A stretch of 64,000 bases of DNA, taken from Triplophysa rosa. Taxonomy: Eukaryota > Chordata > Actinopteri > Cypriniformes > Nemacheilidae. The DNA lies in assembly GCF_024868665.1 (NCBI RefSeq), contig NC_079890.1, positions 6,402,718 to 6,466,717 of the forward strand, given 5' to 3'. How positions within the stretch are numbered: position 1 is the first letter of the stretch; each line of letters begins with the position of its first letter. The notes under the pieces were generated by a model. That model made no database searches and was not told the origin of the DNA. It saw only the letters and a program-made list of their open reading frames with translations. Below are positions 21,512 through 34,239 of the stretch, one piece after another. The position numbers and the translations under genes were made by a program.

Positions 21512-21655
21512 TTACATTACATTTAGCAGACGCTTTTATCCAAAGCGACTTACATTGGATTATACTATACATTTGTTTCTAATTATGTGCAATCCCCTGG
21601 GACTGAGCCCATGACCTTGGCGTTGTTAGCGCCATGCTCTAACCACTGGGCTAGA
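21512..21655 (-). repeat. tRNA-derived SINE, reverse copy
   Basis: Read on the minus strand: A box TAGCCCAGTGG (near 21643), B box GGCTCAGTCCC (near 21605), body, then the tail AATGTAAGTCGCTTTGGATA and GCGTCTGCTAAATG (21515-21555). Same family as 17031-17170, and better preserved in the tail. It ends in short ATGTA repeats. Confidence 0.85.
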
Positions 21656-22560
21656 GGAAAGTGTCTCATGACGTCACGGCGTTACTGAAGGTCAAGTGTC
21701 ACTAGAGGTCTTGTCCAAATGGCGCAAAAACTTTTTACTGAACATTAATGTCCTCATGCAGGACTTCATCAGCGTCAACCAAGAAAGAAAGGCTACTTTC
21801 AGAATTTTGCATGCAGACCAGCAGTAATGTAAGACAGTTATTTCTTGTTTTGAGATTGTGGCTAGGTCTACAGGCAGAATGTGTAATGTTACGGGTTGAT
21901 TTCTATGTGCTGTTGCCATGCAGCATGCAGTTGTGTTTAATCGCTTGACTGGTTTGCCCATGGTTTATGTTTGGGTGGTTAAGCTAGTTTCGTACAACAG
22001 ATTGTGCTTTGGCTATAGGCATACATATAACATGCGTTTATGTGTATGTTTTTATGCTGTATCCTATAACCACACTGGCATCCTTATTTATTCTAAGCAA
22101 CTAATTTTTGCCTCCGTAATTTATTAACATTAACCTAAGCGGCTCGCCCATGGCACAGTCATAACTTCTGCCCTGGCAAAAAAAATTCACAGCACCCCCT
22201 GCTCAAAATACGTTCCCGCGGCTATGGTGGCGGTAATGCACCAAGTTGGTATGCCAACCATCAATAATATGAGAGAAGATGAAGACTGCTTCCCCATGCA
22301 CTGGCTGAATCCGAAATGGCATACTCAATGAGTAGGTACTAAATTTCAGTAAGTGCTTACTTAAAGCCACAATATGGAATCATTTTGTTATGAAATATCC
22401 AAAAATCACTTGCATGGTGTGATATATTTCATGCAGTTGTGTACTTACATTATCCCAAATGTTCTCAAGAATGTGCAAATCCAGAGAAATTCCTATTTAA
22501 AATAATGGCCCGTCCCTTGTCTCCCTTGTATTTGTCGCATATCAGTGACTTTATATCCGC
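21656..22560. other. Intergenic, no gene recognised
   Basis: Short open frames on both strands at 21690-21960 lack domain signals. Bases 22185-22265 (CACCCCCTGCTCAAAATACG, GGCGGTAATGCACC) resemble the start of a fish repeat or 5' flank. No firm feature. Confidence 0.3.
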
Positions 22561-22664
22561 TGCTCCGCACTACCCTCAGTTTCCGGTTGTAGAAACTACG
22601 GCAACACGCAAATGCAAAAGTGGTTATACAGCATCTGGGACGCAGCATCTGTAGTTCTGTTATT

Positions 22665-22864
22665 ATGGATCACGATTACTCTTTGGCGAGTAAAGAAAAC
22701 CCCAAAAAGCATAAACGTAGGCCAAATGAGGCAAGCAGGCTTATGGACAAACGAATAAATAAAACAAGGATTGATATCGGCATGGTGTTTTCTAAATGGA
22801 GAGAGCTTCGCGACCAACTTGGAGTCGACAGAGACTCCGCTCTCGCATGTGTTTTAATAGACAG
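22665..22864 (+). CDS. Unrecognised coding exon, Lys/Arg-rich
   Basis: An ATG at 22665 opens 66 codons that end at a good donor (GACAG/GTAAGG, GT at 22865-22866). The peptide has a basic start (KHKRRPNEASRL) and a patterned second half around DIGMVFSKWRELRDQLGV. That segment reminds me of short N-terminal regions in fish uncharacterised and transposon-derived proteins, but I cannot name a domain. A TTCCGG (ETS-like) site and TATA-less sequence lie 80 bases upstream. It could be an exon of the THAP gene at 19890 or a separate gene. No further exon is identified. Confidence 0.45.
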
Positions 22865-22961
22865 GTAAGGACATTTTTTTATTGTACACGAAATACTCAT
22901 GCACAGATTATTTGAATAGTTATGAATGCAGTTACCCTATGAAATACAGTATATGTCGCAT

Positions 22962-23481
22962 TTACCTGCTTCTATTTGCATCAAATAACAGGGCAGAGTC
23001 AAAGACAACACCTACATTTTTTTTTTTAATATTGGACATCCATTCCTTAACATCTGACAAACACGCAGCTAAAGCACACAGGCCAGCATTGTTGTCATGC
23101 TTGGTGGGCACATATATTTGAGTGTCGTCTGCGTAAAAGTGAAATAATACTCTTATGTTTTCTAAAAATTGAACCCAAAGGAAGCATATATAAAGAAAGC
23201 AAAATGGGAGCAAAAATAAATCCTTAGGGAACCCTGCAGGTCAAACGTGCGTTGGAGGACAGACATCCATTTAAATAAACAGAAAAAGTTATATTGCTTA
23301 AATAGGACTTGAACCAATTCAGTGCATTGCCTTTAATACCCGCACACTGTTCAAGACGGGATAGAATATCATGATCAACCACATCAAAGGCCGTATGCAT
23401 GCTTTTATGTTGTATGAGCCACCCTGAACATTTTTTATTTTTAGTATAAACTTGTAATGATTCAATGGGGAACAGTGTCAT
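22962..23481 (-). pseudogene. Reverse-oriented LINE reverse transcriptase fragment
   Basis: On the minus strand, 23481-23224 encodes RT blocks with AFDVVDHDILSRLE and NALNWFKSYLS; 23213-22962 encodes HFYADDTQIYV, the catalytic YADD motif. The two frames differ, so at least one frameshift lies near 23215-23225. This is a CR1/Rex-like non-LTR RT distinct from the L2-type LINE elsewhere in the window (FADD). Both the endonuclease and the 3' end are missing. Confidence 0.85.
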
Positions 23482-25816
23482 TTAAACACTATTCTCAACC
23501 AAAAATGTAAGAATTGTCATGAACTTTGATCACGATAATAATTCATATGTTCTCCACCATCCCTATGTAAGGGAAACAAATATCAGCCCAAATCGGGATG
23601 AATTTAGTTGATCAAATCACTTAGTATTAAGAGCATGTAGCAAGAATCAGCATGATTAGAGACTCCGGATTATGAGCATGAACTACAAACATAAAACAAG
23701 ACTTTATTGACTAGACAGGACACATACTAATCTAACATACACACACATACAATCTAGCATTGGAAGAGGTTAAATCTGAAGCAGAGAGGGAAGAACGGAG
23801 CATGGATTGTGGTAGCATTTGAAATTCACTAGATCAAATAACCTGAACTAAACCATACGTTTCTTAATTCTGAGGCACCTTTGTAAAGAGGATTAATGAT
23901 GCTCTATACATTAAATAATAAGACTAAGTATATACTTGCATGCCTCGCCCATTAAAAGAAAGCATCCTGATGCAGTTTGTTGATGCTCCAGTTGATCTCA
24001 AATTAGAAGTTGCAGTGATGAGAGAGAACCAGTTTGATGCAGAGGATCTTTGGTGGATGGAAAGACGAGGCCGTAGCATGGCACAGACTTAGGAGTCCAG
24101 GTGAAGGTTTCTTCTAGTCCTTCCTTAAAAGACCACGAAGGGGCTATGCTCTTGTAGAAGTGGGTGCCAAAGTAAGGAACGGAAGAGCGACATGAAGAGA
24201 GAGAGATGAGAGAGAGACGAGAAACTGTAGTCTCTGTTTATTTAAACTATAAGAATGTCATACCCTACATATGTGACTGACCCAATCAGAAGATGACACG
24301 TTTGGAAGGAAAGTTCTGTGTTCTGTGTTCCCGTGGGTGTTCTGTTACTGTAGCAACAGTGCTATGTGCAAAAGAGTTAATGTACAGCCCTGCTAATACA
24401 TACCAAACATGGTCTACATATCATCATTATTAAATGAATAATTCTAAACCTTATAATTCTAGTACTTATAATAACATTAATTCAAACTATTCAGCTTAAT
24501 CCTTAAAACAGACGTAAGACAACAAGAACATCAATACATGGACAGGTTATACTGTATACATGTGATTATACATTTCTATATAGACTTTATGATTGTAAAT
24601 TTATCCCAAAGTGAATGTAAAGAGACTGCATCTCACTAGTTTTCTTTGGGTTGTAAAAGAGTCTTATCTTGATGGTTTTGTATGGGTTGCTGTGGTCACC
24701 AGAGGTCTGGTTATACAATCTGAGTGTTAAATGCAGTTTTAGGGGTGGTTTTAATTAATTAGCCTACTGGTTGGGTGAGAGTGTTGTAGTTATATTTAAG
24801 AAATATAGTGATTGTGTGTCTGATGTGTCTCATGCACTACACCCTTTTTTATATTATCAAGAGCTGCAGAGTGCCAGATGACTCCATGTAATTTTTTGTT
24901 ATATGAGCAGCAGAAATACAAAGTATCTCCCAAAAGCTTTGCCTTTATTTTACAGTGCAGTGCTTTTCATGTAAGAAAGGATATACAATGTAAATATAGT
25001 TTCACTACATTGGCTGGTCTGTAATAATATGCAGCAGTTATGCAAAAAAAATAAAAAAATAATTTGGAATTGGATTGTACATTATTTTCTTTTTACTTAC
25101 GTATGTTCATGTTTCAATTTGAAATTTACTGTTTTATCCAATGAATAATCTGACTCTGTGACATCACTTGAACACTTCATTGGTGATACAATATACACGT
25201 TTTATTCAAATCTTCCTTTTGGGTGCAGTTATCCTAAAATGTAATTAATAGCATTTTTATCCCGTAAATGCAAAATGTGAGGTTTAGCTAAATAATACAG
25301 TTTCAGACATTCAAATTAGTTTCTTTCAGGGAAGTTAACATCAGTTTTGACCAATTGTATCAGAATTATCACAGTGTTCTATGATTTTAAGTGTTGGTCA
25401 TAGTCAAGAACGTGAAAATGGTCAGACAACACAAAAATCACAATTTGTCTTTAAATAGCCTTTATTGATTTAGAACAATTAATGTGAATTTTCTACTCCC
25501 ACGAAAACAGCTTTTTTTGTATTTGGTAAATGTGTTAAAAAGTTGATTTAAATGAACAGTTTATTCATGCTCGGTCTATTCTGTGAAATATATAAATGGT
25601 TGCAGCAGAGGGCAGCATAGAGTTCATTTTTAAAGACTCAAGGAGGTGCATAGAGGTGCAAAAAAAGAGGCGGGGCAATAGAAGTTAGAGATGGGGTAAA
25701 ATTCCACTGCAGTGGTTAAGAATTTGAACGAGAGCTCACATGTACAAGCACGTGTGCTTCAGTGACTGACCAAACCTTTTTCTGTCATTATGTATATATT
25801 GTTTGCATTGCCCCAG
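23482..25816. other. Intergenic, no gene recognised
   Basis: Bases 23690-24300 hold a purine-rich block with GAGAGAGAGATGAGAGAGAGA near 24200 that may be retroelement-derived. The remainder is AT-rich sequence with no supported exon, RNA gene or repeat end. It precedes the PRMT3-like exons and may include decayed introns. Confidence 0.4.
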
Positions 25817-25955
25817 ATTGCTGGCCCAAGGTCTAGTGATAAACGCAGACACAAGCCATTCCAGCCTGGGGCCCGTTGCTGAATTAAGAGATGATGAAAA
25901 TTATGCTTATTTTAGGTCTTATGGGCATTACAGCATCCACGAGGAGATGCTAAAG
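25817..25955 (+). pseudogene. prmt3: PRMT3-like exon 1 of 3 (pre-core and start of SAM domain)
   Basis: Between an acceptor (TTGCCCCAG, AG at 25815-25816) and a donor (AAAG/GTATGT) is a frame encoding ...VAELRDDENYAYF...GHYSIHEEMLK. The YF-x-SYGHY-x-IHEEMLK run is the hallmark at the start of the catalytic core of type I protein arginine methyltransferases; the residues before it point to PRMT3 rather than PRMT1 or PRMT8. PRMT3 methylates ribosomal protein S2 in the cytosol. The N-terminal zinc-finger exons are not found upstream. The retained splice sites show a genomic duplicate, not a retrocopy. Confidence 0.75.
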
Positions 25956-27339
25956 GTATGTGTGTCCCCTACTAGCTACTGAACTGAGTAGAAGGTCACA
26001 GGCAAATTGGTTAGACCAACTTACATGCTGCACAAATTATTTCAAAAAGTATTAAAAAAAGAGAGCCAATAATTTGCTTATTTTTGCCACAGGATACATT
26101 ATAACTATAGGAACATTTGTCAAAGTAAACGTTCTTTACAATGTTTTTTTTTGCAGTAAGAAATGCACAGTTTGGATCATTGGCTCTCATACTGCAGTAT
26201 ATACTGGAGAGGCCAATGATTGGTTCTTTCTCCAACATGCATTAACCGCAGATTTGCGTCAGACGAAACTCTGTCACACTCTCTGCAGAGGAGAGGCAAG
26301 CTGTATGGTGCAACGTAAGCGCTGACGCCTTTTACTGTCCACTGTAATGATGCCATTTACCATCAGATCAAGAAATTGCAAAATCTTTAACCCTTTAGCA
26401 GCTAACTCACAACTTCCAATATAAGGAAGGTTGAGTAAAGGCAGGTACTGTACTTTCATGTTGAAGGGGTTTTCAAATAAGTTTTATTATAAAAATCACA
26501 GCACTCAGCTGTTTAAATTATGTTTTTTTACTTTTAAAACAACCCTTAAGAAAAAATGCCATTCCTTTGTTGCTGTAACTAGATGCTAAATAAATGTGTA
26601 GTATAATGGTACAAATTTTTGTACACAATGTTAGATATTGCAAACGTTTTAATGCTTATGCAATTTTTATTATACTGTGGAACTAATCCTAAAAGGATCC
26701 ATTACAAATCCTGTATATATAAATGTATACATACTGGAATATTTAGTTTTTTTTCTTTCAATTTACTGAGAAGGGTCTCGTGATCCATATTGGCCTCTGC
26801 CTTCACAATCTTCTGTATTAAAATTATTTGAATGTAAAATCTCATGGCTGAAATGTAAATGCCCAACGGCACAATGTATATTCGGCATCAGCGGTGCTAG
26901 TTAGTCTGATTGGCAGGTTAATTAGCAACTTCTGGCATAAATTTTGCCTGCAAAGCAAGAAGTGTCAGGGTCAGTTTCATTTAATTTTCCAGTTCCACTC
27001 CCAGCAACAGCTACCTCCTTCCCTCTGAAAAAAAATTAACACACCCTTTGAATTGCTTTCTAATTTAATCTTGACTGTTAAAAATGGGATTTTTATTTTA
27101 TGCTGCTTAAGAATTGTTGATTTGATTTTCAGTGCAGTCCTTGAAACAGACTCATCATCTATAACTGTGGATAAGCTTGATTAAAGGCATCAGAATTACA
27201 TTTTTGCCCTGAATGGTTGGTTTGTGCTCAACAATTCTCTTTTGCAGGGATGGGTGCTTGCTTTCTTCTTAAAGGAAAACAGAATAATTAAACTGTGTCT
27301 TAGAACTCTTATTTTTTTGGTTGTCTTGTTTTTAAATAG

Positions 27340-27405
27340 GACCATGTACGCACTGAATGCTATCGAGACTTCATGTATGACAACATGGATGTATTCAAGG
27401 TCAAG
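27340..27405 (+). pseudogene. prmt3: PRMT3-like exon 2 of 3
   Basis: A 66-base exon lies between TTTAAATAG and a GTGAGT donor. It encodes DHVRTECYRDFMYDNMDVFK plus two residues, which follow directly on from EEMLK of the previous exon in the PRMT family. It is in frame and has no stop. The intron before it is about 1.4 kb and holds no recognised gene. Confidence 0.75.
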
Positions 27406-27928
27406 GTGAGTATGAGTATGAGGTTTAAAAAGCCCAGCAACGATCAGGCCCTTTTTGTCGAGAGGGGGTAACAGTAAGAGTTATTTAAAAACCCTTGACA
27501 TCCCTCAAAGCTGCAGTATTTTTTAAGCTTGACTTTTATGTGCCAACTGCAGTGAGCTGATAAGGTAATGGTACTGTACGTCAACACACACAAACACTGT
27601 ACTTGTCTGTATGTGAAATACATAGCTCCATAGGTCATATATAAAGCATTAAGCCTTCGCTGGTTAGATTAGCCTGCCATGGTTCAACGTGGATACTGAG
27701 GTCATGCGATGAGCTCAAGAGAGCGGGATGATGGGGGCAACAAGGGTCTTATCTCAGCCATCATGGTCTAGCCAGTGGTCTTTGGCAAATAAGGATTCAA
27801 CCCTGTCAGCGTGATAAATGCCTTGGGTGTCGTTATTACACATCTTTACGCTCAAGATGGCAACAAGCAGACAGTTCATGGCCTTCACGTAGTGTGGAAA
27901 GGTTACATGCTGCTATTTTAACGTGTAG

Positions 27929-28860
<932 letters not shown>

Positions 28861-29045
28861 AGACTTTTTACATTACGGAGTATGCAGGTTTAGAAATACT
28901 AGTTAACATATTAATTTTTTTTAAGTTAAAATGTCACAGAGTTTAATTACTATTATTATTTATGACAGGCTTTATGGAATAAGCAGAAAGAATGTATTGA
29001 AATAATTAAAGACGAGATAGAGTAGAGTATGCACTTCCCAATAAA

Positions 29046-29640
29046 TGTCAGGGTTCTGGTAGACGGAGAGCACACCACGGAGGTAGATAAGAAAAGGAGT
29101 TTATTTCAAAAAACAGGAATATCCAAAAACAGGTAAGTATTTCAAAAAACGGGAATATCCAAAAACAGGTAAGTATTTCAAAAACAGGAATATCCAAAAA
29201 CAGGTAAGTATTTCAAAAACAGGAATATCCAAAAACAGGTAAGTATTTAAAAAAACAGGAATATCCAAAAACAGGTAAGTATTTCAAAAACAGGAATATC
29301 CAAAAACAGGTAAGTATTTCAAAAACGGGAATATCCAAAAACAGGTAAGTATTTCAAAAACAGGAATATCCAAAAACAGGTAAGTATTTCAAAAACAGGT
29401 AAATCTACTTATCGGGGTAAAGAATTGCAGTGAAGACAACAAGACTGAACAGGGAAGAACAAAAAGGTGCAAACTTAAATAGAATCCTGATGATGTGATG
29501 CAGGTGTGGACTAATCAAAAATGGTGGATGTGCGGTGCATGCTGGGAAACTGAGTTCAGAACTCCGGGGAGAGGGAACGGGTGAAGCGAGCTGGCGGTGA
29601 CGACATGGGGGGCGTGGCCGGTGGTGCTGAAACCGTTACA
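29046..29640 (-). repeat. 3' LTR of the chromodomain gypsy, 8 minisatellite units
   Basis: 595 bases. Closely matches 34240-34764 apart from the number of ~35-bp units (GGAATATCC...CAGGTAAGTATTTC), of which eight lie at about 29113-29400. It also contains the last ~28 codons and the stop of the polyprotein (29556-29640). Confidence 0.9.
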
Positions 29641-32600
29641 GTACCCCCTCCTCCATGGTCCGCTCCAGCGGACCTACCAGGGTGACGGGGTCGACCTCGA
29701 AGTCGAGGACCCGGACGTTCAGGATGGGTTTGGTGGAACTCTCGTAGGAGTGCTTGGTCTAGAATGTCAATCCGTGGTACCCAGGATTGTTCTTCAGGTC
29801 CGTAGCCCTCCCAGTTGATTAGGTACTCGAGGTGACCTCCCCGTCTCCTGGAGTCCATGATCTCCTCTACCCTGAAGATCTGTTGGGCGGCGTCCAGAGG
29901 TGGTGGAGGAGGAGGCAGATCTGTTGTTACAGCAGGGTCTGTAGAGGAAACAGAAACAGGAGTAATAAAGGGTTTGAGAAGGGAAACGTGAAAGGAGGGG
30001 GAGATCCGGTAGTGTTTGGGCAGCTGGAGGCGGAAGGTGACGGGATTGATCTGTCGAGTGATGAGGAATGGTCCGATGTATTTGGGACTCAGCTTCCGGC
30101 AGGGTTGTCGCAGGCGTAAGTCCCTTGTGGACAACCAGACCCGTTGCCCTGGAGCATACTGGGGGTTTGGGGATCTTCGGGCGTCCGCATGGAGCTTCTG
30201 CCTGCGGATAGCCTGCTGGAGGTGGTGGTGAGCTGAGTCCCAGACCCTCTCGCTCTCCCGAAACCAGTGATCGACAGCTGGCACCGATGAGGGTTCTCCA
30301 GACCAGGGGAACAGGGGAGGTTGATATCCTAGGATACACTGAAACGGGGTGAGACCGGTTGAGGTCTGTCGAAGGGAGTTTTGGGCGTACTCCGCCCAGG
30401 GTAGGAAACGGTGCCAGCTGTGTTGGTGAGTATGGCAGTATGATCTCAGGTACCTCCCGATGTCCTGTATCTTCCGCTCAGCCTGGCCGTTCGCCTGAGG
30501 GTGATATCCGGAGGTCAAGCTCACCGAGATGTTCAGTATTCCGAAGAAGGCCTTCCAGACCCGGGAGATGAATTGGGGACCCCTGTCTGACACAACGTCT
30601 TCAGGAAGCCCGTAATTGCGAAACACATGGGTAAACAGGGCCTCAGCCGTCTCTAGTGCAGTGGGGAGCTGAGTGAGGGGAATCAACTTGCATGCTTTGG
30701 AGAACCTATCCACTGCCACCAGGATACAGGTGAATGTGTCAGACAGGGGCAGGTCGGTGATAAAGTCCACTGCGAGGTGAGACCACGGTCGTTGGGGTAT
30801 GGGCAATGGGAGTAGTTTTCCCTCCGGCAGGCGACGTGGTGTCTTTGCGATGGCGCAGACTGAGCATCCTTTGACGAATCGGGCGATGTCCTGAGTCATC
30901 CCAGGCCACCAGTATCGGGCGGAGATGAGCGAGAGGGTGCGCTGTCTGCCTGGGTGTCCTGATCCCGGAACAGAATGAGCAGAGTCCACGAGGGTAGTGC
31001 GGAGCTCGGATGGCACAAAGATCCTACCCTCGGGACCTCCCGGCGGAGTAGGGTGTTGGAGTTCAGCGATGTCCCGGTCGAGGGCCCACTGGATGGGGCA
31101 GACGAACAGGGCTGGAGGAAGCACTGGTTCAGGTTCGGTTAAATCTGGGGTGACGTAGTGTTGTCTGGAGAGAGCATCAGCTTTGCCATTTTGCGAGCCA
31201 GGTCGGTAAGTCACTTTGAAGTCGAACCGTGAGAAGAAGAGTGCCCAACGGGCCTGACGAGAATTCAGCCTCCGGGCCTCTTTGAGGTACTCCAGGTTAC
31301 GGTGATCGGTGATCACGGTGAAGGGATAGTTCGCGCCCTCCAGCCAGTGTCGCCATTCTTCCAGAGCCAGTTTGATGGCTAGGAGCTCTTTATTCCCGAT
31401 GTCGTAGTTTAACTCCGCCGGGGATAGCTTGCGGGAGAAGTAGGCACATGGATGGAGTCTAGGAGGCTTCCCCTGCCGCTGAGAGAGCACCGCTCCTACC
31501 CCGGTCGAAGAGGCATCCACTTCCACGAGAAAAGGCAGGTCTGGGTCGGGTAGAAGTAGGGTAGGAGCAGTACAGAAGGCTTGCTTCATCTGGTCAAAAG
31601 CTTTGAGAGCTTCGGGATTCCAGGACAGGGATCTCGAGCCTTTTCCAGTCATGGCGGTGAGGGGAGCTGCAATAGAGCTGAATCCAGCGATGAAGCGCCG
31701 GTAGAAATTAGCAAATCCTAAAAACCGCTGCATCTCCCTCACCGTATGGGGTTGTGACCAGTTCTGGACCGCCTCCACCTTCCCCTGATCCATGGTAACT
31801 TGGTTGAAAGAGATGATATAACCCAGAAATTGTATGGTGGATTGGTGAAACTGGCATTTCTCGAGTTTCAGGTATAGTTTATGTTGGCGTAGGCATTGGA
31901 GGACGATGGAGACATGGGTAACGTGAGCGGGTCGAGAGCGGGAGTAAATAAGTATATCGTCGAGGTAAATTATAACGAATTTCCCCAGCAGGTCCCGGAA
32001 GATCTCATTCATAAAGCTCTGGAACACTGCTGGGGCGTTCACCAAGCCGAAGGGCATGACCTTATATTCGTAATGACCGTTGGGAGTCACAAAGGCCGTT
32101 TTCCATTCGTCACCTGGGCGAATCCGAATCAGGTTGTAGGCGCTTCTTAGATCCAGCTTGGTGAACAATGTGGCATGGCGTAACTGTTCCAGGGCGGCAG
32201 GTATCAGGGGAAGAGGATAGGCGAAGCGCTTGGTGTGACGATTGAGAACCCGATAGTCTATGCAGGGACGAAGACCTCCATCCTTTTTCCCTACGAAGAA
32301 GAAGCTTGACGCGGCAGGGGAGACAGACGGTCGGATGAAACCTTGTTGTAATGCCTCCTCGATATACTCCTCCATGGCCTTCTGCTCCGGGATGGACAAG
32401 GAATAGATCTTTCCTTTGGGCATTGTGGCCCCAGGCAGCAGCTCAATGGCGCAGTCCCATGGCCGGTGAGGAGGCAGCTCCGTAGCCCTCAGCTTGGAGA
32501 AGACGTCCTGGAACGACCGATAATCTACGGGAATCTCCCCGGAGTTGAGGACCTCAGGACTCTCGACGGTAGTGGCTAGGATGGGTAGTACCGGTTTTAG

Positions 32601-34085
32601 GAAAGTTTCCTCCTTGATCGGGACCCTGGTGTTGGCGGGGCGACCCGCCCATCCGGATATGATGCCAGTGCGCCAGTCCACGATAGGTTGACGTTCCATC
32701 AGCCAGGGTCGTCCCAGGACGATATCGGAGGTGGACCCCTCCAGTACCCAGAAGGAGATCTTCTCCGTATGCCTGGGAGAGATGTGAAGGGTGATGGGTG
32801 GGGAATGGTGTGTGATCCGACCTCGGCCCAGCGGTTTTCCTAGGATGTCTTGCACAAACATGGTCCTCCCGTTCCTTAGGCGCGGGAAGCCCAACTGAGT
32901 AAGAAGATTCAGAGAAATGAAGTTCCCGGCGGCTCCAGAGTCAATCAGGGCGTGGACTGGAACAGAGAAGTTAGGTGCAATAATGACCACTTGGGTAAGA
33001 GCAAGAGCAAGGTGAGGTAAGGAGGCCGGTGTATGGATAGAACTCACCGCTGGTCGAGCCGGACGGACGGGGCAGACGGCTAGGTGATGACCTGACCCTC
33101 CACAGTACAGACAAAGGNNNNNNNNNNNNNNNNNNNNNNNNNNNNNNNNNNNNNNNNNNNNNNNNNNNNNNNNNNNNNNNNNNNNNNNNNNNNNNNNNNN
33201 NNNNNNNNNNNNNNNNNNNNNNNNNNNNNNNNNNNNNNNNNNNNNNNNNNNNNNNNNNNNNNNNNNNNNNNNNNNNNNNNNNNNNNNNNNNNNNNNNNNN
33301 NNNNNNNNNNNNNNNNNNNNNNNNNNNNNNNNNNNNNNNNNNNNNNNNNNNNNNNNNNNNNNNNNNNNNNNNNNNNNNNNNNNNNNNNNNNNNNNNNNNN
33401 NNNNNNNNNNNNNNNNNNNNNNNNNNNNNNNNNNNNNNNNNNNNNNNNNNNNNNNNNNNNNNNNNNNNNNNNNNNNNNNNNNNNNNNNNNNNNNNNNNNN
33501 NNNNNNNNNNNNNNNNNNNNNNNNNNNNGAAGAAGTCCAGGAAGCAGAGGTCATAACCCGTGGAGGAAATGTACCGGGTGATGATGGCGAACAGGCTGAC
33601 AGACGTTGGGCGATACTAATGGATCGTTGTATGAGAGCCTCCAGACCGACCGAGTCATCGTAGATGGCCATGTGTAATCGGATCGAGTTCTGTAGCCCTT
33701 GGCGGTAGACCGAGACAAGCGTCGGCTCATTCCATCCACTGGTCGCCGCAAGGGTGCGGAACTGGAGGGCATAATCCGCCACTGAAAGGCGTCCTTGTCG
33801 AAGCCTCAGCAGTAGATCGTGCACCGAAAGGTAATCCATTGCTTGGCCAAAGACCCCTTTAAAGTTCTCAAGAAAAGACTTCAGATTAGTGGTAAGTGGA
33901 CCTCCGGCCTGCCAAATCCCGTATGCCCAGTTCAGGGCCTTACCGCTCAGGAGGGAGATGATGAAGGCTACCTTGGATTTGTCCGTGGAGTATTGACCGG
34001 GGTGCAACTGTATGTAGAGCTCACATTGGAGACAGAACCCGCTACACTCCTCCACGGAGCCAGTATATCGGTTGGGTAGGGCCAT
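29556..34085 (-). CDS. Gag-Pol polyprotein of the chromodomain gypsy element
   Basis: One frame of 1509 codons, including about 137 unknown residues from the N gap. Order: gag capsid (~1-185, with LNWAYGIWQ); CCHC knuckle just after the gap ([14 protein letters not shown], ~325); aspartic protease with DSGAAG (~380); RT with YLDDIL (~710); RNase H with TDHRNLEYL (~927); integrase with an HHCC finger (~1040-1080) and a D,D,E core beginning VDFITDLP (~1110); chromodomain around [19 protein letters not shown] (~1400-1435), which would direct integration to marked chromatin. The ATG at 34085 is the first in frame, but similar-looking coding sequence runs upstream to about 34230, so the true start is uncertain. 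No stop or frameshift is seen. Confidence 0.92.
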   Translation of the reverse strand: MALPNRYTGSVEECSGFCLQCELYIQLHPGQYSTDKSKVAFIISLLSGKALNWAYGIWQAGGPLTTNLKSFLENFKGVFGQAMDYLSVHDLLLRLRQGRLSVADYALQFRTLAATSGWNEPTLVSVYRQGLQNSIRLHMAIYDDSVGLEALIQRSISIAQRLSACSPSSPGTFPPRVMTSASWTSXXXXXXXXXXXXXXXXXXXXXXXXXXXXXXXXXXXXXXXXXXXXXXXXXXXXXXXXXXXXXXXXXXXXXXXXXXXXXXXXXXXXXXXXXXXXXXXXXXXXXXXXXXXXXXXXXXXXXXXXXXXXXXXXXXXXXXXXXXLCLYCGGSGHHLAVCPVRPARPAVSSIHTPASLPHLALALTQVVIIAPNFSVPVHALIDSGAAGNFISLNLLTQLGFPRLRNGRTMFVQDILGKPLGRGRITHHSPPITLHISPRHTEKISFWVLEGSTSDIVLGRPWLMERQPIVDWRTGIISGWAGRPANTRVPIKEETFLKPVLPILATTVESPEVLNSGEIPVDYRSFQDVFSKLRATELPPHRPWDCAIELLPGATMPKGKIYSLSIPEQKAMEEYIEEALQQGFIRPSVSPAASSFFFVGKKDGGLRPCIDYRVLNRHTKRFAYPLPLIPAALEQLRHATLFTKLDLRSAYNLIRIRPGDEWKTAFVTPNGHYEYKVMPFGLVNAPAVFQSFMNEIFRDLLGKFVIIYLDDILIYSRSRPAHVTHVSIVLQCLRQHKLYLKLEKCQFHQSTIQFLGYIISFNQVTMDQGKVEAVQNWSQPHTVREMQRFLGFANFYRRFIAGFSSIAAPLTAMTGKGSRSLSWNPEALKAFDQMKQAFCTAPTLLLPDPDLPFLVEVDASSTGVGAVLSQRQGKPPRLHPCAYFSRKLSPAELNYDIGNKELLAIKLALEEWRHWLEGANYPFTVITDHRNLEYLKEARRLNSRQARWALFFSRFDFKVTYRPGSQNGKADALSRQHYVTPDLTEPEPVLPPALFVCPIQWALDRDIAELQHPTPPGGPEGRIFVPSELRTTLVDSAHSVPGSGHPGRQRTLSLISARYWWPGMTQDIARFVKGCSVCAIAKTPRRLPEGKLLPLPIPQRPWSHLAVDFITDLPLSDTFTCILVAVDRFSKACKLIPLTQLPTALETAEALFTHVFRNYGLPEDVVSDRGPQFISRVWKAFFGILNISVSLTSGYHPQANGQAERKIQDIGRYLRSYCHTHQHSWHRFLPWAEYAQNSLRQTSTGLTPFQCILGYQPPLFPWSGEPSSVPAVDHWFRESERVWDSAHHHLQQAIRRQKLHADARRSPNPQYAPGQRVWLSTRDLRLRQPCRKLSPKYIGPFLITRQINPVTFRLQLPKHYRISPSFHVSLLKPFITPVSVSSTDPAVTTDLPPPPPPLDAAQQIFRVEEIMDSRRRGGHLEYLINWEGYGPEEQSWVPRIDILDQALLREFHQTHPERPGPRLRGRPRHPGRSAGADHGGGGTVTVSAPPATPPMSSPPARFTRSLSPEF
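29641..29656 (-). promoter_or_regulatory. Polypurine tract
   Basis: On the minus strand, GGAGGAGGGGGTAC directly precedes the 3' LTR. This is the expected primer for plus-strand DNA synthesis. Confidence 0.75.
33118..33528. other. Assembly gap of 411 N
   Basis: The gap falls in the gag region between capsid and zinc knuckle. The frame is the same on both sides (411 is divisible by three), but the gap size may be an estimate. Confidence 0.99.
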
Positions 34086-34239
34086 GGGACTAGACGCCGA
34101 TGGTGGGTTAGACGGAAGGAGTGCAGGTGCGGGTCGGTTCCGGAGTAGGGTGACCAGTTCAGAGAGGGGATCAGAGGGAGCTGGAGGTGAAGGACCGGGA
34201 GAAGTCTGTGGTGGTGGTCTGTCTGTGTCATATCCTTAC

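Noticed and set aside
21243..21572. Overlapping ORFs in the GGGCC-rich repeat
   Set aside because: They arise from a dispersed repeat whose other copy at 5400-5740 does not keep the frame.
22962..23121. Second exon of the orphan gene at 22665
   Set aside because: The region reads as minus-strand LINE reverse transcriptase with YADD.
29100..29410. CRISPR-like array in the LTR
   Set aside because: Units are contiguous tandem repeats without unique spacers, lie inside an LTR and the genome is a vertebrate one.
29597..29818. Plus-strand ORFs across the gypsy and DIRS elements
   Set aside because: They are shadows of minus-strand coding sequence in GC-rich DNA and show no domain.
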